Source: JBBROS01 sp963792675
GTDB taxonomy: Bacteria > Pseudomonadota > Alphaproteobacteria > Acetobacterales > Acetobacteraceae
Assembly: GCA_963792675.1 (NCBI GenBank)
Contig: CAWBWT010000001.1
Span: forward strand, 62,001-126,000
Length of the DNA: 64,000 bases
Reading direction: 5' to 3'
Each line of letters begins with the position of its first letter. Position 1 is the first letter of the stretch. Positions 53,293 through 62,255 of this stretch are shown piece by piece. Both the position numbers and the translations under genes were made by a program. Under the pieces are notes generated by a model. That model had not been told where the DNA came from and did no database searches. It worked only from the letters and a program-made list of their open reading frames with translations.

Positions 53293-54386
53293 GCGGCGGC
53301 CTCCGAAGCGGGCGCCTCCGCAGCGGGCGCAGCCGGCACCGCGGCCGCGGGGCCGAACCCGAGCCCGGCGATGAACGCGTTCCAATCCGCCGGTCGCAGC
53401 GCCCCGCCCGTCGCCTGGCGGTGGCCGGACCCGTACATCTCGTCCGCCCCCGGCGGCCGGTGCTCGGCCAGGAACCCCACCAGGTCGCGGTCGGCGCCCG
53501 ACCGCACGGCGAAGTGCACCCAGCCCGGCCGGTATCCCGTATTGGCCGCCATCACGATCTTGTCCCGCAGCCGTCCCCGCCATTGCTGGGCGATCAGCGG
53601 ATGGATCTGCGTGGGCGACGCAAACCGGATCAGCGCCACGTCGCCTCGCACCATCGGCCCGACCCGGCGTGCCGCGTCCAGCTCCCGCTTCACCTCCGCG
53701 CGCGCCGCCAGCACGGCAGCCGCTTCCGGCCACCGGTCCGACAGCACGTCCTTCGGCCCGTCCGCCTGCATCAGCAACGCCAGCGCCGGGGCGGCGTCGC
53801 CGGATGCGCTGCGCCGCGGCGCGTTCACCAACGCCGCGGCCTCCCGCAGCGCCGTGACGCCGAACCGCCGGGCCGCCTCCATCTCGGGGAACCCGGCCTT
53901 CTCGGCCATGTCGCCGATCAGCCCCACCGCCGCCAGCCACAGCCAGGGCTCCGCCTCCGCCAATGCCTCCGCGCACCAGAATGCCAGCAAGGAGGAGGTC
54001 GGGATCGGGTCCTGCCCGTGGCCGCTGATCACGGTGGCGCCGGGCGGCGCCGCGCTGGGGACGTGGTGGTCCACCACCACGGTGGGCACGCCGGGCTTCG
54101 GCAGCGCGTCCCGCACGCCCAGGTCGGTGATGACGATCCCGCCGGCCGGTTCGCCGGCCAACTCCGTTCGCATCGCCTCCGACCACGGGCTTTCGCCGCG
54201 GCCCACGATGCGGGTCCGCACCGCCCATTCCGCTTGGCCGAAGGCGCGTGCGAACAAGGCGGTGGCGGACAAGCCGTCGGCATCGTTGTGGCCCAGGATC
54301 CAGACCGGCTTGGCGCGGTCGAACGCTTGGATGGCTTTGGCGAAGGTGGCGGCGGTTTCGGCGCGCGCGCCAGTGCAGGACGTCAT
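53289..54386 (-). CDS. DHH family phosphoesterase (RecJ/NrnA-like)
   Basis: 365-residue phosphoesterase, ATG 54386. Motif I reads WILGHNDADGLSATALFARA, the DHH motif is TVVVDHHVPSAAPPG, and VGLIGDMAEKAGFPEMEAAR continues the N-terminal metal site. The C-terminal DHHA1-like region includes YGSGHRQATGGALRP. Such enzymes hydrolyse single-stranded DNA or short oligonucleotides. Overlap with uvsE suggests a joint repair task, end processing after the nick. The last 25 residues are an Ala/Pro-rich tail. Confidence 0.85.
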   Translation of the reverse strand: MTSCTGARAETAATFAKAIQAFDRAKPVWILGHNDADGLSATALFARAFGQAEWAVRTRIVGRGESPWSEAMRTELAGEPAGGIVITDLGVRDALPKPGVPTVVVDHHVPSAAPPGATVISGHGQDPIPTSSLLAFWCAEALAEAEPWLWLAAVGLIGDMAEKAGFPEMEAARRFGVTALREAAALVNAPRRSASGDAAPALALLMQADGPKDVLSDRWPEAAAVLAARAEVKRELDAARRVGPMVRGDVALIRFASPTQIHPLIAQQWRGRLRDKIVMAANTGYRPGWVHFAVRSGADRDLVGFLAEHRPPGADEMYGSGHRQATGGALRPADWNAFIAGLGFGPAAAVPAAPAAEAPASEAAA

Positions 54387-54497
54387 CCGACCACAAAGCG
54401 GCGGGCGCCTGCGGGTTTGTTCCGGGGGGCGAAGGCGGGGCGCGCCGGAACGCGGCACGCTGACGGCGGCCCGCGCCTCGTCTAAGCCTCGTTGAGG

Positions 54498-54548
54498 CCG
54501 CACCCGCAGGTAGACCGCACCCGCAGGTAGACCGCACCCGTAGGCCGA
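54498..54548. repeat. Three tandem 17-bp units
   Basis: CCGCACCCGCAGGTAGA occurs twice back to back (54498-54514 and 54515-54531) with a third diverged copy to 54548, in the gap between the divergent DHH and EamA genes. Confidence 0.7.
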
Positions 54549-54603
54549 CCCGCTTCTGGAAAGGATCGTCGATGAGGATAAAAAGCGGCACGGCGGCCCG
54601 AAC

Positions 54604-55569
54604 GTGACGGTGCTTCGGCCTCGGCCTGCCGTCCCATTGCTGCAGCAGGCCGGGGTGCTGCAGCAGGCCGGGGTCCCGGCTTTGTTCGTACTGCTGTGGA
54701 GCACGGGCTTCATCGGCGCCCGGTTCGGCTTGCCCCACGCCGGGCCGCTCACCTTCCTGGCGCTGCGCTACGGGCTTGCCGCAGGACTGCTGGTGCTGGC
54801 CGCGCTGGCGACGCGAGCGCCCTGGCCGCGCCGGCCGGCCGAGATCGGCCACTACGCGGTGGCCGGGCTGCTCGTGCATGGGGTTTACCTCGGCGGCGTC
54901 TTCCTCGGCCTCTCGCTCGGGGTCGAGGCTGGGGTGTCGGCGCTGATCGTCGGCCTCCAGCCGCTGCTGACCGCCGCGCTCGCCCGCGTGTTCCTCGGTG
55001 AACGGGTGGCGCCGCGGCAATGGGCTGGCCTTGGCCTCGGGCTGCTCGGGATGGCGCTCGTCCTCGCCCGCAAGCTCGGCCAGGGACCCGGCGACGCCTT
55101 GGGCGGTCTCGCCTGCGTCGGCGCCTTGCTCGGCATCACCTTCGGCACGCTCTACCAGAAGCAGTTCTGCGCCGGCATGGACCTGCGCACCGGCAGCGTT
55201 GTCCAATTCATCGCCGCCGGCTTGGTCACCGCCCCGCTGGCGCTACTGTTCGAGGGCTTCCGGGTCGATTGGACCGGCGGGTTCGTGTTCGCCCTGCTTT
55301 GGCTGGTGTTGGTGCTGTCGCTCGGCGCGGTGTCGCTGCTCTACGTGCTGATCCGCCGTGGCGCGGCGGCACAGGTTGCCAGCCTGTTCTTTCTCGTCCC
55401 GCCCTGCACCGCCCTGATCGCATGGCCGCTATTCGGCGAGAGACTGGGCCCCTTAGCCCTGGTCGGAATGGCGCTGACCGCGGCGGGAGTGGCACTGGCG
55501 GGCCGGCCAACCAAAATCAGTCAACGGGCAAGCCGGCAACCGGCGGGCCCGCCTGCCGGCAAATCGTGA
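54604..55569 (+). CDS. EamA/DMT superfamily transporter
   Basis: Inner-membrane permease of ten helices made of two EamA repeats, 321 residues. Marks: FVLLWSTGFIGARFGLPHAG with LTFLALRYG in the first half, VSALIVGLQPLLTAALARVF with LGERVAPRQWAGLGLGLLG, and AAQVASLFFLVPPCTALIAW with FGERLG in the second. The GTG start region contains an 18-bp tandem duplication (LQQAGV twice). Substrate unknown. Confidence 0.88.
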   Translation: MTVLRPRPAVPLLQQAGVLQQAGVPALFVLLWSTGFIGARFGLPHAGPLTFLALRYGLAAGLLVLAALATRAPWPRRPAEIGHYAVAGLLVHGVYLGGVFLGLSLGVEAGVSALIVGLQPLLTAALARVFLGERVAPRQWAGLGLGLLGMALVLARKLGQGPGDALGGLACVGALLGITFGTLYQKQFCAGMDLRTGSVVQFIAAGLVTAPLALLFEGFRVDWTGGFVFALLWLVLVLSLGAVSLLYVLIRRGAAAQVASLFFLVPPCTALIAWPLFGERLGPLALVGMALTAAGVALAGRPTKISQRASRQPAGPPAGKS

Positions 55570-55575
55570 CGACCC

Positions 55576-55794
55576 TTATTGCCGCCGAGGCGCGCGCAGC
55601 GACACCACGGTCGCGGCCGCCGGACCCGGCAGCAGCGGCGTCCAGCCGGCAATCGTCCTGGCGTGCATCCTGGCCTGGACGTTGTCGGTGATGCCGGGGA
55701 ACAGCCGGCGCAGCTCGATCGCGGCGGTCAGCTCGCCTTGTTCGAGAAAGACGGTGCGGATCGCCGCGGCTTCGGCTTCGGTGACGCAGAACAC
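55576..55794 (-). CDS. Small conserved hypothetical protein at the end of the ben/cat operon
   Basis: About 72 residues from GTG 55794: VFCVTEAEAAAIRTVFLEQG, ELTAAIELRRLFPGITDN, then ARTIAGWTPLL. The sequence just before (HAW, then G) looks like a start region where an ATG is shifted out of frame. Similar small basic proteins of unknown function occur in rhizobia. 114 bp after catC, so possibly the last gene of the operon. Confidence 0.55.
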   Translation of the reverse strand: MFCVTEAEAAAIRTVFLEQGELTAAIELRRLFPGITDNVQARMHARTIAGWTPLLPGPAAATVVSLRAPRRQ

Positions 55795-55908
55795 GCCCCA
55801 AGCATGGCGTTCTCCACCGCAACGGACAAGCGGCTTCGCGGTCCCGCGGCCGGAGGTCGACGACGTTTTACCGGCCGGGCGCGTCGTGGGGCGCATCAGG
55901 GGCGCGCG

Positions 55909-56187
55909 TCAGCCGATCGCCGAGGGATGCCGGGCGAGCGGGGTCACGGCGATATCCATGAAGGGGAACAGCGGCAGCGTGGACAGGATCGCGTGCAGCT
56001 CATCGTGGTCGGCGACGTCGAACACGCTGACATTCGCGTAAGCCCCGGCGATGCGCCACAAATGCCGCCACTTGCCTTCGCGCTGGAGCGCCTGCGCGCG
56101 GTCCTTCTCCAGCGCCTTCAGGCGATCGAACTCGGCGGTGTCGATGTCGTGCGGCACACGCACGTCCATGCGGACATGATAAAGCAT
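55909..56187 (-). CDS. catC: Muconolactone delta-isomerase CatC
   Basis: 92 residues, exact family length. It shifts the double bond of muconolactone to give beta-ketoadipate enol-lactone. Marks: MLYHVRMDVRVPHDID, EGKWRHLWRIAGAYANVSVF, LHAILSTLPLFPFMDIAVTP. It lies 9 bp after catB. The next enzyme, enol-lactone hydrolase (CatD/PcaD), is not in this window. Confidence 0.95.
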   Translation of the reverse strand: MLYHVRMDVRVPHDIDTAEFDRLKALEKDRAQALQREGKWRHLWRIAGAYANVSVFDVADHDELHAILSTLPLFPFMDIAVTPLARHPSAIG

Positions 56188-56196
56188 GGCTAACTC

Positions 56197-57354
56197 CTAC
56201 GCCCGCGCGAAGTGGCGGAGCTTGTCGTGGTCGAGGCGGACGCCGAGGCCCGGCCCCGCGGGAAGGTGGATGTGGAAATCCTCGAACCGCAGCGGCTCCG
56301 TCACCAGGTCCTCGACCAGGATCTGCGGCCCGAAATGCTCGCAGCCCCATTGGAGCGTGCGCAGTCCGGCAAAGGCGTGCAGGTGCGCCGCGGCGCCCAC
56401 CGAGCTTTCCAGCAGGCACCCGCCATACAGGCCCATCCCGGCCGCCTCGGCGACGGCGGCGACCTTGTGCAGGCCGAGCAGCCCGCCATGCTTGACGAGC
56501 TTGAGCGAGACGACGTCCGCCGCGGCCGCCTGCGTCACGGCCAGCATCTCGTGAGCGGAGAACACGCACTCATCGGCCATCAGCGGCACCGTCGAGCGCG
56601 CCCGGACCCGGGCCATGCCGGCCAGGTCCCAAGCCGGCAGCGGCTGCTCCACCAACACCACGCCGAGCTCCGCAAGGCGGGGCATGCAGCGGTTCGCCGT
56701 CGCCTCGTCCCAGGCCTGGTTGGCATCGACGATCAGGCGGGCGCGTCCCTCCAGCGCGGTGGCGAGGCGGCGCAGCCGGGCGAGGTCGGCGTCGGCGGCC
56801 TGGGCGCCGATCTTCACCTTGAACGTGTCGTGCAGCCGGGTGGCGAGCTTGCGTTCGGCTTCGTCGATCTCCTGCGCGGGATCGCCGGATGCGAGCGTCC
56901 ACAGCACCGGGACGCGGCTGCGGACGGCCCCGCCCAGAAGCTGGGCGGCCGGGAGGCCCAAGGTCTGCCCCACGGCGTCGAACAGCGCCGTCTCCACCGC
57001 CGCCTTGGCCGCGTTGTTGCGCTTGGCCGCGGCGTCCATGCGCGACCCGGCCGCGGCAAGCTGCCCGGCGGAGTGGCCGATGAGGGCCGGGGCCAAATAG
57101 GTGTCGATGGTGGCCTTGATGCCCTCCACGCTTTCCTCGCTCCAGCGCGGCCCGCCGAGCGTGGCGGCCTCGCCGATGCCCACCACGCCGTTGGCCAGGC
57201 GCAGCTCGACGATCACGTAGCTCTGCGCCGACACCGAGGTGTTCGACAGCTTGTGCCGGCGCACCGTCGGCACGTCCACGATGGTGCTGCTGACGCCGTG
57301 CACGGCGAGGTCGGCGCGGAGGTCGGCAGGCAGGAGAACGGTGGTGTCGGGCAT
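56197..57354 (-). CDS. catB: Muconate cycloisomerase CatB
   Basis: Enolase-superfamily enzyme, 385 residues, converting cis,cis-muconate to muconolactone with Mn2+. The Lys pair is in FKVKIGA near residue 183, metal ligands in VDANQAWDE, VEQPLP and LMADECV, and VSLKLVKHGGLLG carries the opposite catalytic Lys. ATG 57354 follows CGGAG. It lies 80 bp after catA. Confidence 0.95.
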   Translation of the reverse strand: MPDTTVLLPADLRADLAVHGVSSTIVDVPTVRRHKLSNTSVSAQSYVIVELRLANGVVGIGEAATLGGPRWSEESVEGIKATIDTYLAPALIGHSAGQLAAAGSRMDAAAKRNNAAKAAVETALFDAVGQTLGLPAAQLLGGAVRSRVPVLWTLASGDPAQEIDEAERKLATRLHDTFKVKIGAQAADADLARLRRLATALEGRARLIVDANQAWDEATANRCMPRLAELGVVLVEQPLPAWDLAGMARVRARSTVPLMADECVFSAHEMLAVTQAAAADVVSLKLVKHGGLLGLHKVAAVAEAAGMGLYGGCLLESSVGAAAHLHAFAGLRTLQWGCEHFGPQILVEDLVTEPLRFEDFHIHLPAGPGLGVRLDHDKLRHFARA

Positions 57355-57434
57355 CGTCAGGCTCCGGGAAGGCGGCGGGGGCGGCGTTGTGCGGCGACGA
57401 AGCCCGGCCGCCGCGAGACGGCCGGGCTCGGCGA

Positions 57435-58361
57435 TCAAGCGGGCGCGTGCTCGCGGGTGACGACCGTGCTCGGGGCGTTGGCCGCTTCCGGGTGGAGGAC
57501 GAAATCGAAGGTGATCTCGGCGTAGGGGGCGTTCAGGCCCTTTGCGTGCACCGAGGCCGCATCCTCGACCCGGCGCACCGGCGGGATCAGCCCGTCACGC
57601 GTCGCGAAGGCGAAGTCGTCGTGCAGGTAGGCGTCGCCGTCGATGTTGATCTGCGTCGTCAGCTTGCGGTAGCCGGGCGCTGAAACGAAGAAATGGATGT
57701 GCGCCGGCCGTCTGCCATGGCGGCCGAGCTGGTCCAGCAGCGCCTGCGTGACCCCGTCGGGCGGGCAGCCATAGCCGGCCGGCAGCAGCGAGCGGAACCG
57801 GTAACGGCCCTCGCCATCGGTCTCGATGCGGCGGCGCAGGTTGAACTTCGGCTGCGTAGGATCGAAATGCGAGTAGCCGCCCAGCGTGTTGGCGTGCCAC
57901 ACGTCTACCACCGCGCCGGCCACCGGGCGCCCGTTCATGTCGCGGACCTGGCCGTCCATGAACAGCACCTCGCCTTGCTCGCTGCCGTCATCGAGCCGCG
58001 CCTCGTGCTGCGAAAGCGGCGCGCCGGCGATATACAGCGGGCCCTCGATCGTGCGCGGCGTGCCGCCCTCGATGCCGGCCTGCCGCTCCGCTTGGTCCAT
58101 CCTGAGGTCGAGGAACGTCTCGATGCCAAGACCGGGCGCCAGCAGGCCGGTTTCGTTGGCCTGGCCGAGCCGGGTTAGGTAGCCCATCGCCGACCAGAAC
58201 TCGTCCGGCTGCACGTCGAAATCCTCGATCGTGCGGAACAGGTCCGACATCAGGCGGTGGATGATCCGCTTGACGCGCAGATCCCCCGTCGCATTGTCCA
58301 GGCCGCTGACCCGTGTCAGCAGGTCATTCACTTCTTTGGTTCCCAGCAAGCTGTCGGTCAT
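57435..58361 (-). CDS. catA: Catechol 1,2-dioxygenase CatA
   Basis: Intradiol ring-cleaving dioxygenase, 308 residues, non-haem Fe3+. N-terminal helical dimerisation domain with lipid-binding features, then the beta-sandwich with VDVWHANTLGGYSHFD (first Tyr ligand), GRYRFRSLLPAGYGCPPDG (second Tyr) and RRPAHIHFFVSAPGYR (two His ligands). Product is cis,cis-muconate. It follows benD after 39 bp, so benzoate and catechol steps share one transcript. Confidence 0.96.
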   Translation of the reverse strand: MTDSLLGTKEVNDLLTRVSGLDNATGDLRVKRIIHRLMSDLFRTIEDFDVQPDEFWSAMGYLTRLGQANETGLLAPGLGIETFLDLRMDQAERQAGIEGGTPRTIEGPLYIAGAPLSQHEARLDDGSEQGEVLFMDGQVRDMNGRPVAGAVVDVWHANTLGGYSHFDPTQPKFNLRRRIETDGEGRYRFRSLLPAGYGCPPDGVTQALLDQLGRHGRRPAHIHFFVSAPGYRKLTTQINIDGDAYLHDDFAFATRDGLIPPVRRVEDAASVHAKGLNAPYAEITFDFVLHPEAANAPSTVVTREHAPA

Positions 58362-58400
58362 CGTCGGTTCCTTCCCTGTTATGATGAGCCTCTGTTGTGC

Positions 58401-59192
58401 TTAACCGAGGTCCCCGCCCGCCACCGGCAAGGTGACGCCGGTGATGTAGGAAGCGTCATCGGAGGCGAGGAACAGGATCGCCGCCGCCTGCTCCCCGGTC
58501 GTGCCGTAGCGCCGCATGAGGCTGGATTGCGTGGTCTGCTGAACCACCTCGTCCATCCAGCGGTCTTCCTGCGGGGTGCGGGGCGCGGCATTGCGCGGGA
58601 TGCGCCGGGGCGGCGCGTCGGTGCCGCCCGGGGCGGTGCCGCAGACCCGGATGCCGTGGGCCGCGTATTCCATGGCGAGACAGGCGGTCAGCGCGTTCAC
58701 CCCGCCCTTCGCCGCGGCGTAGGGCGCGCGGTTGACGCCTCGCGTGGCCACCGACGAGACGTTCACGATCACTCCGCCGCCGCCTTCCAGCATGGGCGGG
58801 AGCACGGCGCGGCTGCACCACAGCGTCGGGAACAGCGAGCGCCGCAGCTCGGCCTCGACCTGGGCCGGCGCATAGGCCGCGAACGGCATGGCCCAGATGG
58901 TGCCGCCGACGTTGTTGATCAGGATGTCGATGCGGCCGAACGCCGCCATGGCCGCGCCGATGGCCCCCGCCGCGCCGTCGAACGTCTCGAGATCGGCGGT
59001 CACCGCCACGGACGCCGGGCCGGCCTCGCGCTGCACCTCGTGCACCAGCTCGGAGCGGTCGACCAGCGCCACCGAGCCGCCTTCCTGCACCAGGCGGCGG
59101 GCCACGTCGGCGCCGATGCCCTGCGCGGCGCCGGTCACGACGGCCACCTTTCCAGCGAACCGGCCGGGGAAGTGGGTGGCGGGCTGGCTCAC
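58401..59192 (-). CDS. benD: Dihydroxycyclohexadiene carboxylate dehydrogenase BenD
   Basis: Short-chain dehydrogenase, 263 residues, oxidising benzoate cis-diol to catechol with loss of CO2 and using NAD+. Rossmann motif TGAAQGIG near residue 21, INNVGGTIW near 91, active-site Ser in VNVSSVATRG and Tyr-x3-Lys in YAAAKGGVNALTA. Its ATG overlaps the benC stop by 4 bp. Position between benC and catA settles the identity among SDRs. Confidence 0.94.
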   Translation of the reverse strand: MSQPATHFPGRFAGKVAVVTGAAQGIGADVARRLVQEGGSVALVDRSELVHEVQREAGPASVAVTADLETFDGAAGAIGAAMAAFGRIDILINNVGGTIWAMPFAAYAPAQVEAELRRSLFPTLWCSRAVLPPMLEGGGGVIVNVSSVATRGVNRAPYAAAKGGVNALTACLAMEYAAHGIRVCGTAPGGTDAPPRRIPRNAAPRTPQEDRWMDEVVQQTTQSSLMRRYGTTGEQAAAILFLASDDASYITGVTLPVAGGDLG

Positions 59193-60229
59193 GCGGCGGC
59201 CCGGTGGGTTTCGCCGGTCACGGTGACGGCGCCGCTCGGCGAGAATTTTTCATAATAGAAGTTGGCCGGGGTGACGCCCCCATCCGCCAGCCAGGTGCGG
59301 ACCGCATCCACCATCGGCGGCGGGCCGCACAGGTAGACGTCCACGTCCCCGCCATTGAGATGCGCGGGTTCGACATGGGCGGTCACGTAGCCGGTTCGCT
59401 TGTGGCTGCTGCCAGGCGCGGCGACGCAGGTGGCGTAGGTGAAACCCGGGATGGTGGCGGCGTAGGCGTCCAGCCGGTCCAGCCCGACGAGGTCGGCGTC
59501 ATTGGTTACGCCGTAGACGAGATGCACCGAATGCGCGGCGCCCGAGGCGGCGAGCTTGCCCAGCATGGACAGGAACGGCGCCAGCCCGGTGCCGCCCGCC
59601 AGGAACAGCAGCGGACGCGCCACGTCGCGCAGGTAGAAGCTGCCCGAGGGCCCGATCAGCGACAAAGGCGTGCCCGGGGCCGCGGCCTCGCGCAGCCAGG
59701 TGCTCATGACGCCGCGGGGAATGTCGCGCACCAGGAACGACAGCGCGGCGTCGCCGGGCGCGGAGCTGAAGGAATAGGAGCGCCGCTGGTCGGTTCCGGG
59801 CACCAGCACGTTGACATACTGGCCCGGCAGGAAGGCCAGCCCGGCCGGCGCGTCCACGGTAAAGGCGATGCTGGTCGCCGACAGCCGGTCCACGCTGCGG
59901 AGCGGCGCCTCGAAGCTCTGGCCCCCGGTCTTGCAAACCTCCGACGAGGCGGCAATCGACAGCACCAGATCGGTGTGCGGGCGCATCTGGCAGGCCAAGC
60001 CGAGGCCGGACCCGGCCTCCTCCTCCGTCAGCGCATCCTCGATGTAGTCGCCGGCGTCGAACCGGCCGGATTCGACCCGGCACTTGCAGGTCCCGCAGGC
60101 GCCGTCGCGGCAGTCGAGCGGGATGTTGATGCCGACGCGGTACGACGCGTCGGCGACGGTCTCCCCCGCGCGGCAGTCGACAAAGCGGGTCACGCCGTCC
60201 TCGAAGTTGAGCGCGATGCGATGGGTCAT
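59189..60229 (-). CDS. benC: Benzoate 1,2-dioxygenase electron-transfer reductase BenC
   Basis: 346 residues. N-terminal plant-type [2Fe-2S] ferredoxin with DCRDGACGTCKCRVESG, then an FAD-binding barrel (RSYSFSSAP) and an NAD domain (FLAGGTGLAPFLSML, YLCGPPPMVDAVRTWL). It passes electrons from NADH to the BenAB oxygenase. Overlaps benD at its stop; 16 bp after benB. Confidence 0.95.
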   Translation of the reverse strand: MTHRIALNFEDGVTRFVDCRAGETVADASYRVGINIPLDCRDGACGTCKCRVESGRFDAGDYIEDALTEEEAGSGLGLACQMRPHTDLVLSIAASSEVCKTGGQSFEAPLRSVDRLSATSIAFTVDAPAGLAFLPGQYVNVLVPGTDQRRSYSFSSAPGDAALSFLVRDIPRGVMSTWLREAAAPGTPLSLIGPSGSFYLRDVARPLLFLAGGTGLAPFLSMLGKLAASGAAHSVHLVYGVTNDADLVGLDRLDAYAATIPGFTYATCVAAPGSSHKRTGYVTAHVEPAHLNGGDVDVYLCGPPPMVDAVRTWLADGGVTPANFYYEKFSPSGAVTVTGETHRAAA

Positions 60230-60245
60230 GATCCGGCGCTCCGCC

Positions 60246-60785
60246 TCAGATGTGGTAGATGTCGACGACGTGGTGGATGTAGTCGTTCTTCAGCACGATT
60301 TTCTTGCGGCGGATCAGCGGCGAAGCGCCGGTATTGTCGATCGTGTAATAGGACGTGCCGAAATAGGTGTCCGTGGTCTTGTAGCGGAAGCTGTAGGTCA
60401 CCCAGTTGAACCGCAGCTTGATCAGGCCCCCGGCGTCGTCCTCGATCTCGATATTGGCGATGTTGTGCGAGGTGCGCGGCTCCGGCAGGCTGGTGGCGCT
60501 GCTGCGCTCCGTGCGGATGCGGAACACGCGGTCTTCCAGCCCGCCCTTATGGCCGTACCAGATCAGCGAGATCTCGGTCTGCGGATCCTCGACCAGGCGG
60601 TCGTCGTCGTCCCAGGCCGGCATCCAGAACTCGACGTCCGGCGCATAAAGCGCCAGCCATTCGTCCCAGCTGCGGTCGTCGAGGTAACGGGCTTCGCGGT
60701 ATAGGAACTGCTCGGCGTCGGCTTGCGTGAAGGGCGCGCGGCCGGTCGCGGCGGCCATGGCGGGGATGTCCAGGGTGACGCTCAT
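60246..60785 (-). CDS. benB: Benzoate 1,2-dioxygenase small subunit BenB
   Basis: Beta subunit of the ring-hydroxylating dioxygenase, 179 residues, start ATG 60785. Family blocks: EQFLYREARYLDDRSWDEWL, LYAPDVEFWMPAWDDDD, and the strand-rich end YSFRYKTTDTYFGTSYYTID and IRRKKIVLKNDYIHHVVDIY. Structural partner of BenA, from which it is 2 bp away. Confidence 0.96.
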   Translation of the reverse strand: MSVTLDIPAMAAATGRAPFTQADAEQFLYREARYLDDRSWDEWLALYAPDVEFWMPAWDDDDRLVEDPQTEISLIWYGHKGGLEDRVFRIRTERSSATSLPEPRTSHNIANIEIEDDAGGLIKLRFNWVTYSFRYKTTDTYFGTSYYTIDNTGASPLIRRKKIVLKNDYIHHVVDIYHI

Positions 60786-60787
60786 GG

Positions 60788-62141
60788 TCAGTTCCCCCCG
60801 TTCGCGGCGCGCCGCATGCAGTCCTGCCAATATTTGTGCTGGACGACGAACAACCCCTCGTCTTCCGTCTTGCGGCCGCTCAGCAGCGGCTTAAGCCCGA
60901 TCGACGCCGCGGCCTCGTCCGGGCCCTCGATCCAGTGCTTGGCGCCGCGACACATGTCGTTCCACTTCGCAGCCTGGCCCATCATCGCCATCTGGCAGGC
61001 GCGGAACTCCTCGAGGTCGTCCGGCGTCGCCATGCCGGACGCGTTGAAGAAATCCTCGGTACTGGCGGATGCGGCGGGCGCGGTGCTCGGGCGCCTCGCC
61101 GCGGGGCGCGATGCAGTAGATCGTCACCTCCGTCTTGTCGACGCTGATCGGCCGGTAGGTCCGGATCTGCGAGCTGAACTGGTCCATCAGGTACACGTTC
61201 GGATACAGGCAGAGGTTGCGGCTGCGCCCGACCATCCACTGGGCCGGCGCCTCGCCGAACTGCGCCGCGAGCTCCTCCCGGCGGCTCCAGTTCGGGCGGT
61301 CCTCGGGGTTGGCCCAATTGGTCCAAAGCAGCAGATGGCCGTGCTCGAACGAGTAGAAGCCGCCGCCCTGCTTGGCCCAGCCGCCCGCGCTCATCGCCCG
61401 GACGTTGTCCACCTGCTCCTGCTCCTTGCGGCGATTGGTGGTGGCGGCGTAGTTCCAGTGGACGGCGCTGACATGGTAGCCGTCGGCGCCGTTCTCGGTC
61501 TGCAGCTTCCAGTTGCCATCGTACACGTAGCTCGATGAGCCGCGCAGCACCTCCAGGCCGTCCGGCGACTGGTCCACCATGATGTCGATCATCCGGGCCG
61601 CCTCGCCCAGATGCTCCTGCAACGGCAGCACGTCGGGGTTGAGGCTGCCGAACAGGAAGCCGCGGTAGTTCTCGAACCGCGCGACTCGCGTCAGGTCGTG
61701 GCTGCCGTCCTTGTTGAACTGCTCGGGGTAGCCGGCGTCGGCGCCGCCATCCTTCACCTTCAGCAGCTTGCCGGAGTTGTTGAACGTCCAGCCGTGGAAC
61801 GGGCAGGTGAAGTTGGCCTTGTTGTCGCGCTTGTGCCGGCACAGCATCGCGCCGCGATGGCTGCAGGCGTTGATGAAGGCGTTCAGCTCGCCCTGCTTGT
61901 TGCGGGCGATGAACACGGGTTGGCGGCCCATGTGGGTGGTGAAATAGTCGTTGTTGTTCGGGATCTGGCTCTCGTGGGCCATGTAGATCCAATTGCCCTC
62001 GAAGATATGCTTCATCTCGAGCTCGAACAGCGCCGGGTCGGTGAAGATCGAGCGCCCGACGCGGTAGATGCCGCGCGCCGCATCGTCTTGCAGGGCGGCG
62101 TCGATCGTGGCGTCGATGGTGGTGTGGACGGTATCGAGCAT
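60788..62141 (-). CDS. benA: Benzoate 1,2-dioxygenase large subunit BenA, frameshifted near the end
   Basis: Catalytic alpha subunit, ATG 62141 (MLDTVHTTIDATI). Rieske cluster ligands in ACSHRGAMLCRHKRDNKANF and TCPFHGW; the mononuclear iron region is around NGADGYHVSAVHWNY. An extra C near 61059 (TAC C GAG) breaks the frame after RARRIRQY; deleting it gives EDFFNASGMATPDDLEEFR and the normal C-terminus, for about 450 residues in all. If real, the loss of the last 90 residues would disable the enzyme, so a sequencing error is plausible in an otherwise intact operon. Confidence 0.95.
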
Positions 62142-62237
62142 CTTCGTCTCCCTGCCTTTGCGGCTACGGTCGTTCCTCGCAGGGCTGAAGATCACGCCTT
62201 CCGCTCCCGGATTGCCAACACTAAAAAGGTTCCTTTC

Positions 62238-62252
62238 ATACCCGTGGGGTAT
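62238..62252. promoter_or_regulatory. LysR operator ATAC-N7-GTAT (BenM/CatM type) between benA and its regulator
   Basis: ATACCCGTGGGGTAT matches the ATAC-N7-GTAT consensus known for BenM and CatM. It lies 97 bp upstream of the benA start and 4 bp before the GTG of the divergent LysR gene, so it can serve activation of the ben operon and autoregulation. Confidence 0.8.
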
Positions 62253-62255
62253 CGT

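Noticed and set aside
52201..54495. A 764-residue open frame on the + strand opposite uvsE and the DHH gene
   Set aside because: Antisense shadow without domain content; both minus-strand genes are well supported.
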